Origin: Amycolatopsis bullii
Lineage (GTDB): Bacteria; Actinomycetota; Actinomycetes; Mycobacteriales; Pseudonocardiaceae
Assembly: GCF_014654205.1 (NCBI RefSeq)
Contig: NZ_BNAW01000015.1
Span: 62,001 to 126,000 of the forward strand
Reading direction: 5' to 3'
Length of the DNA stretch: 64,000 bases
Both the position numbers and the translations under genes were made by a program. The notes below the pieces were generated by a model. The model did not search any database. It saw only the letters and a list, made by a program, of their open reading frames with translations, and was not told the DNA's origin. The first letter of the stretch is position 1. The number at the start of each line of letters is the position of its first letter. Shown piece by piece: positions 56,144-64,000 of this stretch.

Positions 56144-57597
56144 TACTCCTCCTTCGGCAGTTCGATCGCCGGCAGTTCGATCACGAACCGGGCGCCCGGC
56201 TCGCTCGACTCGGCGTAGCGCGCCCGGCCGCCGTGGCGCGCCGCGATGCCGGCCACGATCGGCAGACCGAGCCCGGTTCCGCCGTGCCCGCGCTGGCGCG
56301 ACGCGTCGAGCCGGACGAACCGCTCGAAGATCCGCTCCCGGTCGGCGGCCTCGACGCCGGGGCCGTCGTCGCTCACCTCGACGACGGCCAGGTCGCCGCG
56401 CACCGCGCTGCTGACCCGGATGCGCGAGCGCGCGTGCCCGCGCGCGTTGTCGACCAGGTTGCGCACGGCCCGCCGCAGCTGGGTCTCGCTGCCGTGCACC
56501 TTCGCCGGCCCGGCCCGGACCTCGACGTCCACCGTGCTCTCGCCGCGCAGCCGCTCGGCCTCGGCGCGGACGATGTCGTCGAGGTCGACCTCGGTGCGCT
56601 GCGGCCGGTCGGTCGCGTCGTCGGTGCGGGCCAGCATGAGCAGGTCGTCGACGAGTTCCCGCAGCCGCGCGGTCTCCCGGGCGATCACCGGCACCAGGTC
56701 GCCGGTGCTCTCCGGGTGCCGCCCGGAGACGTCGAGAGCAGTGCTTATCGTCGAGAGCGGTGATCTCAGTTCGTGGCTGGCGTCGGCGACGAACCGGCGT
56801 TGCGCGGCCTGGGCCGACGCGAGCCGGGACAGCATTTCGTTGAGCGTCACGGCCAGGCGGTGCACCTCGTCACCGCCCGGCGGCAGCGGCACGCGCGCGG
56901 CCAGGTCGCGCGTCGAGATCTCCGCGACGGTCCGGCGCATCCGCTCGACCGGCCGCAGCGCCGAGCCGACCGCGCGGTACACCGCGAGCCCGGCGATCGC
57001 CAGCAGCGGCACGGCGATCAGACCCAACAAAAGCGTCAGCCGCGTCGACGCCTCCGTCACCGGTTCCAGCGAGCGCGCGGAAATCACGGTGAACGGCCCC
57101 CCGGGCCCGGCCACCTCCTGCGACACGACGCGGTAGTCGTCGTTGTCGCCGTTGAGCCCGAGCGGCAGCGTTTCGATGATCTCCTGCCCGACGACCGGGC
57201 GGGCCGCGGTCAGCGGCGGATGCCCGACGATCGCCGGGTCGCTCGCGATCGGCGTCCGGCGCGCGTCGAGCACCTGCGTGACGGCCTCGGTGTCGCCGGT
57301 GCTGGCGACGTCGCTCGCGCTCAGGTCGCGCGCACCCTCGCGGACGAGCTGGATGGCGACCTGCCGCCCGGTGCTGCGGGCACTCTCGGTGACGCTGCGG
57401 TCGAGCGACTCCTCCAGGAGCACCACCACGACCACCCCCGCGACGGCGATGGCCAGCGCGAGCGCGAAGACGGCCACCGCGGTGGTGCGCATCCGGACGC
57501 CGGTCGCGGCGATCACCTTGCCCAGTTTCACCAACGCAGCGTAGCCACGAACGAGGCTCGCGCGCGGGCCGACCAGCGACGGGACGCTCGCCGCCAC
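56143..57597 (-). CDS. Sensor histidine kinase (HAMP-HisKA-HATPase)
   Basis: 484 residues with this start. TM1 (about 38-62), periplasmic sensor (about 65-185), TM2 (about 186-210), HAMP, HisKA with the phospho-His in DASHELRSPLSTISTALD, N-box VRNLVDNARGHAR, G1 SDDGPGV, G2 GHGGTGLGLPIV. Start uncertain: GTG 57597 is five bases past the gatD stop, another GTG lies near 57530; both lack a strong ribosome-binding site, so coupling to gatD translation is likely. It phosphorylates the adjacent response regulator. Confidence 0.92.
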   Translation of the reverse strand: MAASVPSLVGPRASLVRGYAALVKLGKVIAATGVRMRTTAVAVFALALAIAVAGVVVVVLLEESLDRSVTESARSTGRQVAIQLVREGARDLSASDVASTGDTEAVTQVLDARRTPIASDPAIVGHPPLTAARPVVGQEIIETLPLGLNGDNDDYRVVSQEVAGPGGPFTVISARSLEPVTEASTRLTLLLGLIAVPLLAIAGLAVYRAVGSALRPVERMRRTVAEISTRDLAARVPLPPGGDEVHRLAVTLNEMLSRLASAQAAQRRFVADASHELRSPLSTISTALDVSGRHPESTGDLVPVIARETARLRELVDDLLMLARTDDATDRPQRTEVDLDDIVRAEAERLRGESTVDVEVRAGPAKVHGSETQLRRAVRNLVDNARGHARSRIRVSSAVRGDLAVVEVSDDGPGVEAADRERIFERFVRLDASRQRGHGGTGLGLPIVAGIAARHGGRARYAESSEPGARFVIELPAIELPKEE

Positions 57598-57601
57598 CGG
57601 G

Positions 57602-58324
57602 TCACGCGCCCCGGCGGCGGCGCGGGACGGCGAGCCGCTCCTCGCGCAGGCGCTCGACTTCGGCCAGGTCCAGCGGGCCGAGCGGGTGCCCGACCGTCCA
57701 GGCCAGCAGCAGGTCGGCCAGCGCGGGGTTGCGGGCGAGCGCCGGGCCGTGCAGGTAGGTGCCGACGACCCGGTCGGTCACCGCGCCCTCGGTGCCGTCG
57801 CCGTTGCCGGTGCCGCGCACGACCCGCCCGAGCGGCTCGCTGCCGGTGCCGAGCTTGCTGACGCCCAGGTGGTTTTCGAACCCGGTCAGCGCTTCCCCGG
57901 CCAGCAGCCGGGACGGCGTCGCGACCAGCTCGGCGACCGCGCGCTGTTCGCCGGGTTCGGTGGTGACGTCGAGGAGGCCGAGGCCGTCGTGGTCGACGCC
58001 GTCGAGGCCGCGGAAGCGGGTGCCGAGCACCTGCAGGCCGGCGCACACGCCGAACACGACCGCGCCGGCCGCGACCGCGCGCCGCAGGCCCGGGTACTTG
58101 CGCAGGTGCGCGGCGGCCAGCACCTGGGCGCCGTCCTCGCCGCCGCCGAGCAGGTAGAGATCCAAAGTGGACGGTACCGGCTCGCCGAGCCCCACCGGGA
58201 CCACCTCGGCGTCGAACCCGCGCCACTGCAACCGCTTCCCGAGCACCTGGGCGTTGCCGGTGTCGCCGTACGTACCCAGCACCTCGGGCAGCAGTAGTCC
58301 GATGTGGATGGTCGAGTCAGCCAC
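57602..58324 (-). CDS. gatD: Lipid II isoglutaminyl synthase, glutaminase subunit GatD
   Basis: 240 residues, triad glutamine amidotransferase. Catalytic Cys in VVFGVCAGLQVLGTRF, His in VGTYLHGPALARNPALAD, and the GatD core GLLLPEVLGTYGDTGNAQVL. With MurT it amidates D-Glu of lipid II to D-isoglutamine. ATG at 58324 overlaps murT by 8 bases. Confidence 0.95.
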   Translation of the reverse strand: MADSTIHIGLLLPEVLGTYGDTGNAQVLGKRLQWRGFDAEVVPVGLGEPVPSTLDLYLLGGGEDGAQVLAAAHLRKYPGLRRAVAAGAVVFGVCAGLQVLGTRFRGLDGVDHDGLGLLDVTTEPGEQRAVAELVATPSRLLAGEALTGFENHLGVSKLGTGSEPLGRVVRGTGNGDGTEGAVTDRVVGTYLHGPALARNPALADLLLAWTVGHPLGPLDLAEVERLREERLAVPRRRRGA

Positions 58325-59546
58325 CGGGCAACCTGCCCACCAGGTCGCGGAACGCGGTGTAGTTGGCGACCAGCTCGACGGCGCCCGGCGGCAGCGCGTC
58401 GATCGCGGCGACCGGGTCCGGCTCGGCCCAGTGCGCGACTTCGGCGTAGCAGAGCCGGACGGAGAGGTCGGCGCCGCGCTCGCCGGTGACGACCACCTGG
58501 CGCCCGCGCAACCGTTCGAAGTGGACGTCCCACAGCCAGGACAGGTCCCGGCCGTCGGCCTCCTGGGCGTTGACCGCGACCACGACCGGGGTGTCCTCGT
58601 CCAGCACGCGCAGCGTTTCCACCCATCCGGCCGGGTTCTTCGCCAGCATCAGCCGCACGGAGTGCCGCGAACGGCGGATCGTCCGGTAGCGGCCGCCGAT
58701 GTCGGTGATGGTCCGCAGGCGCGCCGCGGCGGTGTGCGGCGGCACGCCGAGCCGGTGCGCCGCGGCGAGCGCGAGCGCGGCGTTCGCGCGGTTGACCTCG
58801 CCGGGCAGCCGCAGGTCGAGGTCGACCTCGCGGCCGCCGGGCGTCCGGACGAGTTCGCCGTCGAGCGTCCAGGACGGTTCCGGCCGGGCCAGCCCGCACC
58901 CGCAGCTCCAGTGCCGTTCGTGGGTTTCGACGCGGCCTTCGCAGCGCGGGCACGCCGTCGAGTCGCCGGTCCAGCGGCGGCCCGTGCTCACCCACACGAG
59001 CTTCGCGGCCGCGCTCGCCGCGGACGTCACCAGCACGTCGTCGCAGTTCGCGACGACCACCGTGCCGGGCAGCGCCGCGATGGCGGCCCGCAGGTCGCGT
59101 TCGGTGGCGCGGACCTCGCCGACCCGGTCGAGCTGGTCGCGGCTGAGGTTGAGCAGGACCAGGACGGCGGGCCGGACCTGGTCGGCCACCCACGGCACGT
59201 AGGTCTCGTCGACCTCGAGCACCGCGTAGGGCGCGTCCGGGCGGGCGGTCAGCGCGGCGAGGACGCCGTCCGGCATGTTCGCGCCGTCGCTGTTCGCGGC
59301 CACCTCGGCCAGCGTTTCCAGGGCGCGGGTGAGCATCAGCGACGTCGTGGTCTTGCCGTTGGTGCCGGTGACGAGCACGACGGTGCGTTCACGGCCGAGG
59401 CGGCGCAGGGCGGCCGGGTCGAGGGCCAGCGTGACCCGGCCGCCGATCATGCCGCCGCGGCCGAGCCCGGAGCTGCGCGACAGCCAGGCGGTCAGCCGCC
59501 CGGCGGCCACGGACGCGCGGGTGCGGAGGGGACTTCGGACGGACAT
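58317..59546 (-). CDS. murT: Lipid II isoglutaminyl synthase, Mur-ligase subunit MurT
   Basis: 409 residues. P-loop VLVTGTNGKTTTSLMLTRAL, LEVDETYVPW, NLSRDQLDRVGEV and a four-Cys zinc ribbon (CPRCEG...CGCG, about residues 198-220) that is specific to MurT. ATP-binding partner of GatD in peptidoglycan amidation. First gene of the murT-gatD-kinase-regulator series. Confidence 0.95.
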   Translation of the reverse strand: MSVRSPLRTRASVAAGRLTAWLSRSSGLGRGGMIGGRVTLALDPAALRRLGRERTVVLVTGTNGKTTTSLMLTRALETLAEVAANSDGANMPDGVLAALTARPDAPYAVLEVDETYVPWVADQVRPAVLVLLNLSRDQLDRVGEVRATERDLRAAIAALPGTVVVANCDDVLVTSAASAAAKLVWVSTGRRWTGDSTACPRCEGRVETHERHWSCGCGLARPEPSWTLDGELVRTPGGREVDLDLRLPGEVNRANAALALAAAHRLGVPPHTAAARLRTITDIGGRYRTIRRSRHSVRLMLAKNPAGWVETLRVLDEDTPVVVAVNAQEADGRDLSWLWDVHFERLRGRQVVVTGERGADLSVRLCYAEVAHWAEPDPVAAIDALPPGAVELVANYTAFRDLVGRLPGG

Positions 59547-59602
59547 CGCCCGGATGGTGCCCGCCGGGCGCTGTGAGTTTCCTGAGTCCGTGGCGTGGGT
59601 CT

Positions 59603-60502
59603 CTACAGCGTGACGACGACCTTGCCGTGGACGTGCCCCGTGGCCTGCAGCTCGACGGCGTCGCGGATCCGTTCGACCGGGAAGACCGCGGCGATGGGCA
59701 CGGTGAGCCGTCCGGCGGCGACGGCCTCGGCGATGCAGGCCAGCGCACCGGGCTCGGCGTCGGCGCCACCGGTCGCGCGCACCCCGCCCGGTGGGTGGGG
59801 GCCGGCGGCGATCGTGGCGATCCGCTCGGGCGGGACGCCGAGGGCCAGCGCGGCCTCGGCGGTCTCGGTGCCGAAGAGGTCGACCGCCGCCGTGACGTTG
59901 CCGACCCGGTCGGCCAGGCCGGGTCCGTAGGCGACAGGTTCGGCGCCGAGCTTGCGGAGGAACGGGAAGGTGGCCTCGGCGGCGGTGCCGATCACGGTGG
60001 CGCCGGCCAGCTTCGCGAGCTGGACGGCGAAGATGCCCACGCCACCGGCGGCCCCGCCGATCAGGACGGTGTCCCCGGCCCGCAGGCCGACGGCGGCCAG
60101 CGCGGCGGACGCGGACGAGCCGGCGACGGGAAGCGTGCTCGCCACCTCGTCGGAGACGCCGTCCGGAGTGGGAAAGAGCTGGTCATCGGCTCCGGCGACG
60201 ACGAAGTCGGCGACAGCGCGCCCCAGCGCGCCGCCGTGAACACGGTCGCCGACGGCATGCTTCGCGCCCGGCCCGGCTTCGTCGACCACGCCGGCGAAGT
60301 CGTACCCGAAGCCGGCGGGGAGCGTGAGACCGAACCGCGCGGCGGCCTCGGCGCTTCCGGCGAGGCGCCAGTCCATGGGGTTCAGCCCGGCGGCGGTGAC
60401 GCGCACCCGCACTTCCCCGGGGCCGGCGTGCGGTTCGGGGACTTCTCGCAACTCGAGTACTTCGGGGCCACCGAACTTCTCGTAGACGACGGCTCGGCTC
60501 AT
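59603..60502 (-). CDS. NADP-dependent quinone-oxidoreductase-like (zinc-less MDR) protein
   Basis: 299 residues, medium-chain dehydrogenase/reductase without catalytic zinc ligands. AAGLNPMDWRLAGS, LPAGFGYDFAGVVDEAG, NADP-loop GGAAGGVGIFAVQLAKLAGATVIGTA, and the end GKVVVTL. Reduces quinones, enones or aldehydes. Divergent from a TetR gene and preceded by a strong operator. ATG at 60502 with GGAGGT upstream. Confidence 0.88.
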   Translation of the reverse strand: MSRAVVYEKFGGPEVLELREVPEPHAGPGEVRVRVTAAGLNPMDWRLAGSAEAAARFGLTLPAGFGYDFAGVVDEAGPGAKHAVGDRVHGGALGRAVADFVVAGADDQLFPTPDGVSDEVASTLPVAGSSASAALAAVGLRAGDTVLIGGAAGGVGIFAVQLAKLAGATVIGTAAEATFPFLRKLGAEPVAYGPGLADRVGNVTAAVDLFGTETAEAALALGVPPERIATIAAGPHPPGGVRATGGADAEPGALACIAEAVAAGRLTVPIAAVFPVERIRDAVELQATGHVHGKVVVTL

Positions 60503-60522
60503 GGGGGACCTCCTGTGATGAG

Positions 60523-60562
60523 ACTTGGTCCCGTCACCATACACGGTTTGACGGGACCAAGT
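60523..60562. promoter_or_regulatory. TetR operator between oxidoreductase and regulator
   Basis: ACTTGGTCCCGTCA (60523-60536) and its exact reverse complement (60549-60562), 12-base spacer. A perfect 14-bp inverted repeat covering the 71-base divergent intergenic region. TTGACG-type -35 elements occur in both arms, so binding should block both promoters. Confidence 0.8.
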
Positions 60563-60573
60563 ACCGTGTCAGC

Positions 60574-61134
60574 ATGGCCCGCTGGGAACCGAACGCGCCG
60601 GAGAGGCTGAGCCGAGCCGCCCTCGAACTGTTCGAGGAGCGGGGGTACGAGAACACGACGGTGATCGACATCGCCGCACGGGCCGGGCTCACGAAGAGCA
60701 CGTTCTTCCGGCACTTCCAGGACAAGCGGGAGGTGCTCTTCGGGGGGAGCACGCTGGCCGGCCTGCTCGCCGGCGCGATCGCCGACGCGCCCGAGACGGC
60801 GTCGCCGCTGGAGGCGGTGGCTTGCGCGATGGATGCTGTCGGCCGTGCAGTGTTCACGCCGGAGAGACGGGAGTTCAGCGCTCGTCGGCGGTCGGTGATC
60901 GCTGCGCATCCGGAGCTGCGGGAGCGGGAAGCGCTGAAGGGGGTGGCGCTGATCGAAGCGGTGACGGGTGCGCTTCGGGAGCGCGGTGTGCCGGAGTTGG
61001 GTGCGTGCGTTGCCGCGGAACTGGGGGCGCTGGCGATGAAGATCGCGTATGAGCGCTGGATCGAGGCGGGCGGCGACTTCGGGGCGACTGCGCGGCGGAC
61101 ACTGGATGAGGTTCGGGCGGCGGTCGAGCAGTAG
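60574..61134 (+). CDS. TetR-family regulator
   Basis: 186 residues. HTH ALELFEERGYENTTVIDIAARAGLTKSTFFRHFQDKREVLF. Its operator-like palindrome ends 11 bases before the ATG, so autorepression and control of the divergent reductase are expected. Confidence 0.9.
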   Translation: MARWEPNAPERLSRAALELFEERGYENTTVIDIAARAGLTKSTFFRHFQDKREVLFGGSTLAGLLAGAIADAPETASPLEAVACAMDAVGRAVFTPERREFSARRRSVIAAHPELREREALKGVALIEAVTGALRERGVPELGACVAAELGALAMKIAYERWIEAGGDFGATARRTLDEVRAAVEQ

Positions 61135-61143
61135 GCAGCCCTG

Positions 61144-61313
61144 GCGCTCTCGGTGAAGCCGGGCAACTCCCCTGTCTTGCGCTCCCGCTGAAGCCCGGCC
61201 GCTCGCCCGCCTGCGCTCCCACTGAAGCCCGACCGCTCGCCTACCTGCGCTCTCACTTAAGCCAGGCCGCTCCCACGCCTGCGCTCCCACTGAAGCCAGG
61301 CAACTCGCCCGGC
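61144..61313. repeat. 34-bp tandem repeats, five copies
   Basis: Units start at 61144, 61178, 61212, 61246 and 61280, each 34 bp, with the shared pattern TGCGCTCCCACTGAAGCC then GGCCGCTCGCC. The period is not a multiple of three and no ORF is conserved, so this is noncoding. Copies 2-5 are most alike; the first is divergent. Confidence 0.88.
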
Positions 61314-61360
61314 CTTCGTTGTCCCAGCCGGCCGGGTGCCGCGGCGGGTTCGGACGTCAT

Positions 61361-61403
61361 GAATGACTCATTCCCGGCCTCCGACGCCAGGAATGAGTCA
61401 TTC
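61361..61403. repeat. Nested palindromes GAATGA-TCATTC
   Basis: GAATGACTCATTCC (61361-61374) and GGAATGAGTCATTC (61390-61403) form a perfect 14-bp inverted repeat with a 15-base spacer. Each arm is itself a 13-base palindrome (GAATGA-x-TCATTC). Could be a terminator or a protein-binding pair. Confidence 0.65.
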
Positions 61404-61862
61404 ACTGCACCGGCGACGGGCCCATCCCCCTCGGCCGCGCCCGGCCGCCCGGGCCATCCCGGGGCGCGCGACCACAAGCCGCCCCGCGGGGGCGCCCCCC
61501 GGTGCCAGCGTATCGGCGCGGACCGACAACAACGGCGAAAGAACACCGCCCGCAGCCGGTTTGTCCACATTGCTTTCCGCCTGTTGACAGCTCGCGCTTT
61601 CCGCCTGCTACCGCCCACCCGATGCATTCACGGATATGAACGGCCCCCCGTCGAACCTGTCGAACGCGGCTCGTAGCGGCCGCGCAACCGCCATAGGTAG
61701 GAAACTTAACCATCGGATGTTGAACCAATTAGCATCGTCAACTACTCGCATTGTTGCGAGTTATTCCAAGATCTACCGGAGATTCATCGGAGGTGTTACC
61801 GTCCAACCCCAGCCAGCGGAAAGGCGTACCGCTGAGCGGGAAATCGTCCAACGGAGGGCAGC

Positions 61863-62645
61863 GTGGGACCGGAGCGCGGGCTTGAACAAAGCGGAACTCT
61901 CGAACGCGGGCTCGCAGTACTGGAGCACGTGGGCCGGCACCAGGAGATTTCCACCAATGCGATCGCGCGGCAACTGGGGCTTTCCCGCAGCGCCGCCTAC
62001 CGCATCGTCGGCACCCTGAAGAACCTCGAGTACCTCGAGGCCGACCAGGTCACCGGGCGGGTGCGGCTGGGGACCCGGCTCGTCGAGCTCGGGGCGCGGG
62101 CGATGGCCGCGACCGATCTGCACCGGTGCGCTCCCCGGTACCTCGCCTCGCTCGCCGAACGGTCCGGGGAGACCACCTACCTCGCCGTTCCCGACAACGA
62201 CACCATGGTCTACGTCGCCACCGAACGCAGTGCCAGTGCCGTCACCCTGGCCTGCCGGCTCGGCACCCGGCGGCCACAGCACGCGACGTCGCTAGGGAAG
62301 GCCTGGCTCGCCGCGCTGCCCGAGGCCGACCGGCTCGAACGCGTGCGGCGGATGAAGCTGGACTCCCTCACCCTCAAGACCATCATCGACCCGCACCGGC
62401 TGCTCGACGAACTCGCGAAAACCAGCCGCCGCGGCTGGGCGGTCGACGAGGTCGAGAACGAGCCGGACGTCGGCTGCGTCGCCGCCGCCGTGCGGGACCA
62501 CTCCGGACGGCCGATCGCCGCCATCAGCATCGCCGGGCCCGCGCCGCGCGTGCTGCGCCGCCTCGACGAGCTCGGTGCCTCCGTCGCCGGGACCGCCGCC
62601 GCCCTGTCCCTGCGGCTCGGGTACGTCCGGAGCCGGCCGGCCTGA
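61863..62645 (+). CDS. IclR-family regulator
   Basis: 260 residues. N-terminal HTH (about 9-75; GTLERGLAVLEHVGRHQEISTNAIARQLGLSRSAAYRIVGTLKNLEYLE) and C-terminal effector domain (RLGTRRPQHATSLGKAWLAALPEADRL; GWAVDEVENEPDVGCVAAAVRDHSGRPIAAISIAGPAPR). GTG start. Followed 17 bases later by a lactate/glycolate permease, its likely target. Confidence 0.93.
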   Translation: MGPERGLEQSGTLERGLAVLEHVGRHQEISTNAIARQLGLSRSAAYRIVGTLKNLEYLEADQVTGRVRLGTRLVELGARAMAATDLHRCAPRYLASLAERSGETTYLAVPDNDTMVYVATERSASAVTLACRLGTRRPQHATSLGKAWLAALPEADRLERVRRMKLDSLTLKTIIDPHRLLDELAKTSRRGWAVDEVENEPDVGCVAAAVRDHSGRPIAAISIAGPAPRVLRRLDELGASVAGTAAALSLRLGYVRSRPA

Positions 62646-62662
62646 GCTCGGAAGGAGCCGAC

Positions 62663-64000
62663 GTGACCTGGATCCAGGACTACCAGCCGGCCGGCGGGCT
62701 GTGGGTTTCCGCGCTGCTCGCCGCGCTCCCGATCATCGTGCTGCTGGTTTCGCTCGGGGTGATCCGCTTCTCCGCGCACCTTTCCGCGGCGCTCGCCCTG
62801 GTGACGGCGCTCGGCGTCGCCCTGCTCCTGTACCGGATGCCGGCCGCGCCGGCGTTCGACTCCGCGGCGATGGGCGTCGTGTTCGGCGTGTGGTCGGTCG
62901 CGTGGATCGCCTTCCACGCCGTGTACTTCCACAACGTCACCGTCGCCACCGGGCGGTTCGACGCCATCAAACGCGTGCTCGCCGGGTTCAGCGAGGACCG
63001 GCGGCTGCAGGCGCTGCTCATCGCGTTCGGCTTCGGCGCACTCCTCGAAGGCGTCGCGGGCGGTGGGTCGCCGATCGCGATCACCGCGGCGATGATGGCC
63101 GCGCTCGGGTTCCCGCCGGTGAAGGCCGTCGTCCTGGCGCTGCTGGCGAACACCGCGCCGGTCGCGTTCGGCGGCCTGGGCAACCCGCTGATCGTGCTCG
63201 GCAGGCTGACCGCGCCGATCATGCACCTCAAGCAGGACCAGGCGACCGAGCTGTTCTCGGCGGCGGTCGGCCGTCAGGTTCCCGTGCTGGCCCTGATCAT
63301 CCCGGCGTTCCTCGTCGTCGTCCTGGCCGGCTGGAAGCGCATGCTCGAGGTGTGGCCGGCGGTGCTGACCGCCGGGCTCGCCTTCGCGGCCATGCAGTTC
63401 GTCGCGTCCAACTTCATCAGCGCCAGCCTGGTCGACGTCCTCGCGGCGCTCACCGCGATGGCCGCGCTGTGGATCCTGACCCGGTTCTGGCAGCCCGCGG
63501 CGGTGTGGCGCTTCGACGGCGAGGAAGCCGTCCCGGCCAAGAGCCTCGGCGCCGCGCAGGCCGAGCGCGGCGCGCTGTACGCGTGGATGCCCTACGTCAT
63601 CCTGATCCTGGCGATCTTCCTGTCGCGGATCGGCACGATCTTCAAGAACCTCCCCACCTGGCTCGACCTGACGAAGCTGCTGCACAAGGCCGACTGGATC
63701 TTCGCCTGGCCGGGGCTGCACAACCACGTCGTCCAGCACCCGCCGATCACCGCGAAGAACGCGCCGTACGCGGCGACGCTGACCGTCGACTTCCTGTTCT
63801 CGCCGGGCACGATCGCGCTGATCGCGGCGGTGATCGCCGGCTTCGCGATGGGCGGGCGGCCGAAACTGCTGTTGACGACGTACGCCAAAACGCTGCACCA
63901 GATGCGCTGGGCACTGGCGACGATCTTCATGATCCTGGCGATCGCGTTCGTGATGAACTACTCGGGCGCGACGCAGACGCTGGGCTTGGCCCTGGCGACG
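62663..64000 (+). CDS. L-lactate permease (LctP/GlcA family), partial
   Basis: First 446 residues; the gene runs out of the window. GTG with GGAAGGAG upstream. Many membrane helices. FGFGALLEGVAGGGSPIAITAAMMAALGFPPVKAVVLALLANTAPVAFGGLGNPLIVLGRLT is the LctP signature (LEGVAGFGxP in most members; here GGG). Near the end MRWALATIFMILAIAFVMNYSGATQTLGLAL is typical of the family. Imports L-lactate or glycolate with protons. Position after IclR suggests regulation by it. Confidence 0.92.
   Translation, partial: MTWIQDYQPAGGLWVSALLAALPIIVLLVSLGVIRFSAHLSAALALVTALGVALLLYRMPAAPAFDSAAMGVVFGVWSVAWIAFHAVYFHNVTVATGRFDAIKRVLAGFSEDRRLQALLIAFGFGALLEGVAGGGSPIAITAAMMAALGFPPVKAVVLALLANTAPVAFGGLGNPLIVLGRLTAPIMHLKQDQATELFSAAVGRQVPVLALIIPAFLVVVLAGWKRMLEVWPAVLTAGLAFAAMQFVASNFISASLVDVLAALTAMAALWILTRFWQPAAVWRFDGEEAVPAKSLGAAQAERGALYAWMPYVILILAIFLSRIGTIFKNLPTWLDLTKLLHKADWIFAWPGLHNHVVQHPPITAKNAPYAATLTVDFLFSPGTIALIAAVIAGFAMGGRPKLLLTTYAKTLHQMRWALATIFMILAIAFVMNYSGATQTLGLALAT

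Larger units (their letters stand above)
61135..61862. other. 728-base intergenic region with repeats
   Basis: No gene is supported. It holds the 34-bp tandem repeats (61144-61313), the palindromic pair (61361-61403), a C-rich stretch (61420-61510), and from about 61690 a markedly AT-rich segment (around 61700-61800) before the IclR gene, which is where the promoter is expected. Confidence 0.55.

Noticed and set aside
61563..61575. TTTGTCCACATTG as a DnaA box
   Set aside because: Single site with no partner; likely chance.
1..64000. tRNA, rRNA or prophage
   Set aside because: No cloverleaf, rRNA segment, integrase or phage structural gene could be recognised by reading.

Overview
The window is high-GC actinobacterial DNA. 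The gene repertoire and gene neighbourhoods fit the family Pseudonocardiaceae, most likely an Amycolatopsis-type organism: a DasR regulator beside N-acetylglucosamine genes, ectABCD, a large SARP/NB-ARC regulator, MurT/GatD, and GTGA-coupled operons. This placement is inference from gene content, not from a marker gene. No rRNA, tRNA or CRISPR array was recognised.

Layout. 1-5.2 kb: thiO behind a TPP riboswitch, divergent thiE, a serine/threonine dehydratase and a 14-TM exporter. 5.3-8.2 kb: dasR divergent from a sugar-phosphate SIS gene and an amino-sugar kinase, with a DasR-type operator between them. 8.3-14 kb: DUF3159, an SGNH hydrolase, an OmpA-domain protein, a coupled two-gene module with a nucleotidyltransferase-like first member, and an MmpS-like membrane protein. 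14.2-17 kb: an AfsR-like regulator. 17.4-20.5 kb: ectoine/hydroxyectoine operon ectABCD. 20.7-26.8 kb: two coupled giant patatin paralogues with C-terminal membrane segments. 27-28.3 kb: an intact IS5-type element next to a deleted relict of another element. 28.3-33.6 kb: DUF445, Abi-alpha, MDMPI-domain, LapA-like and dipeptidase genes, MarR, and a decayed VOC gene. 33.6-39.1 kb: aerobic benzoyl-CoA (box) operon boxC-boxB-ligase-amidohydrolase. 39.1-43.1 kb: a GNAT acetyltransferase with an upstream leader peptide and attenuator, then a GH3 beta-glucosidase. 43.2-46.3 kb: small regulator/enzyme pairs with visible operators. 46.3-48.8 kb: an ABC exporter followed by an unusual 21-bp repeat array. 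48.8-52 kb: 2-oxo-acid hydratase/decarboxylase pair and VOC protein. 52-55.3 kb: a compact gas-vesicle operon with an O-J type fusion and a coupled NHL gene. 55.5-59.5 kb: MurT/GatD followed immediately by a two-component system. 59.6-64 kb: oxidoreductase/TetR pair, tandem repeats, IclR and a lactate permease cut by the window end.

The strongest points for follow-up are: (1) the GNAT control region, which combines a promoter with an AT-rich box three bases upstream of -35 (the WhiB7/WblC arrangement), an 18-codon leader ORF with a perfect Shine-Dalgarno, and two mutually exclusive RNA pairings; (2) eighteen 21-bp repeat units in opposite orientations between 48371 and 48813; (3) the minimal gas-vesicle operon with a fused protein and an NHL protein; (4) the tandem patatin-membrane proteins; (5) several strong perfect palindromes acting as terminators or operators, including one pair inserted in frame in a regulator gene.
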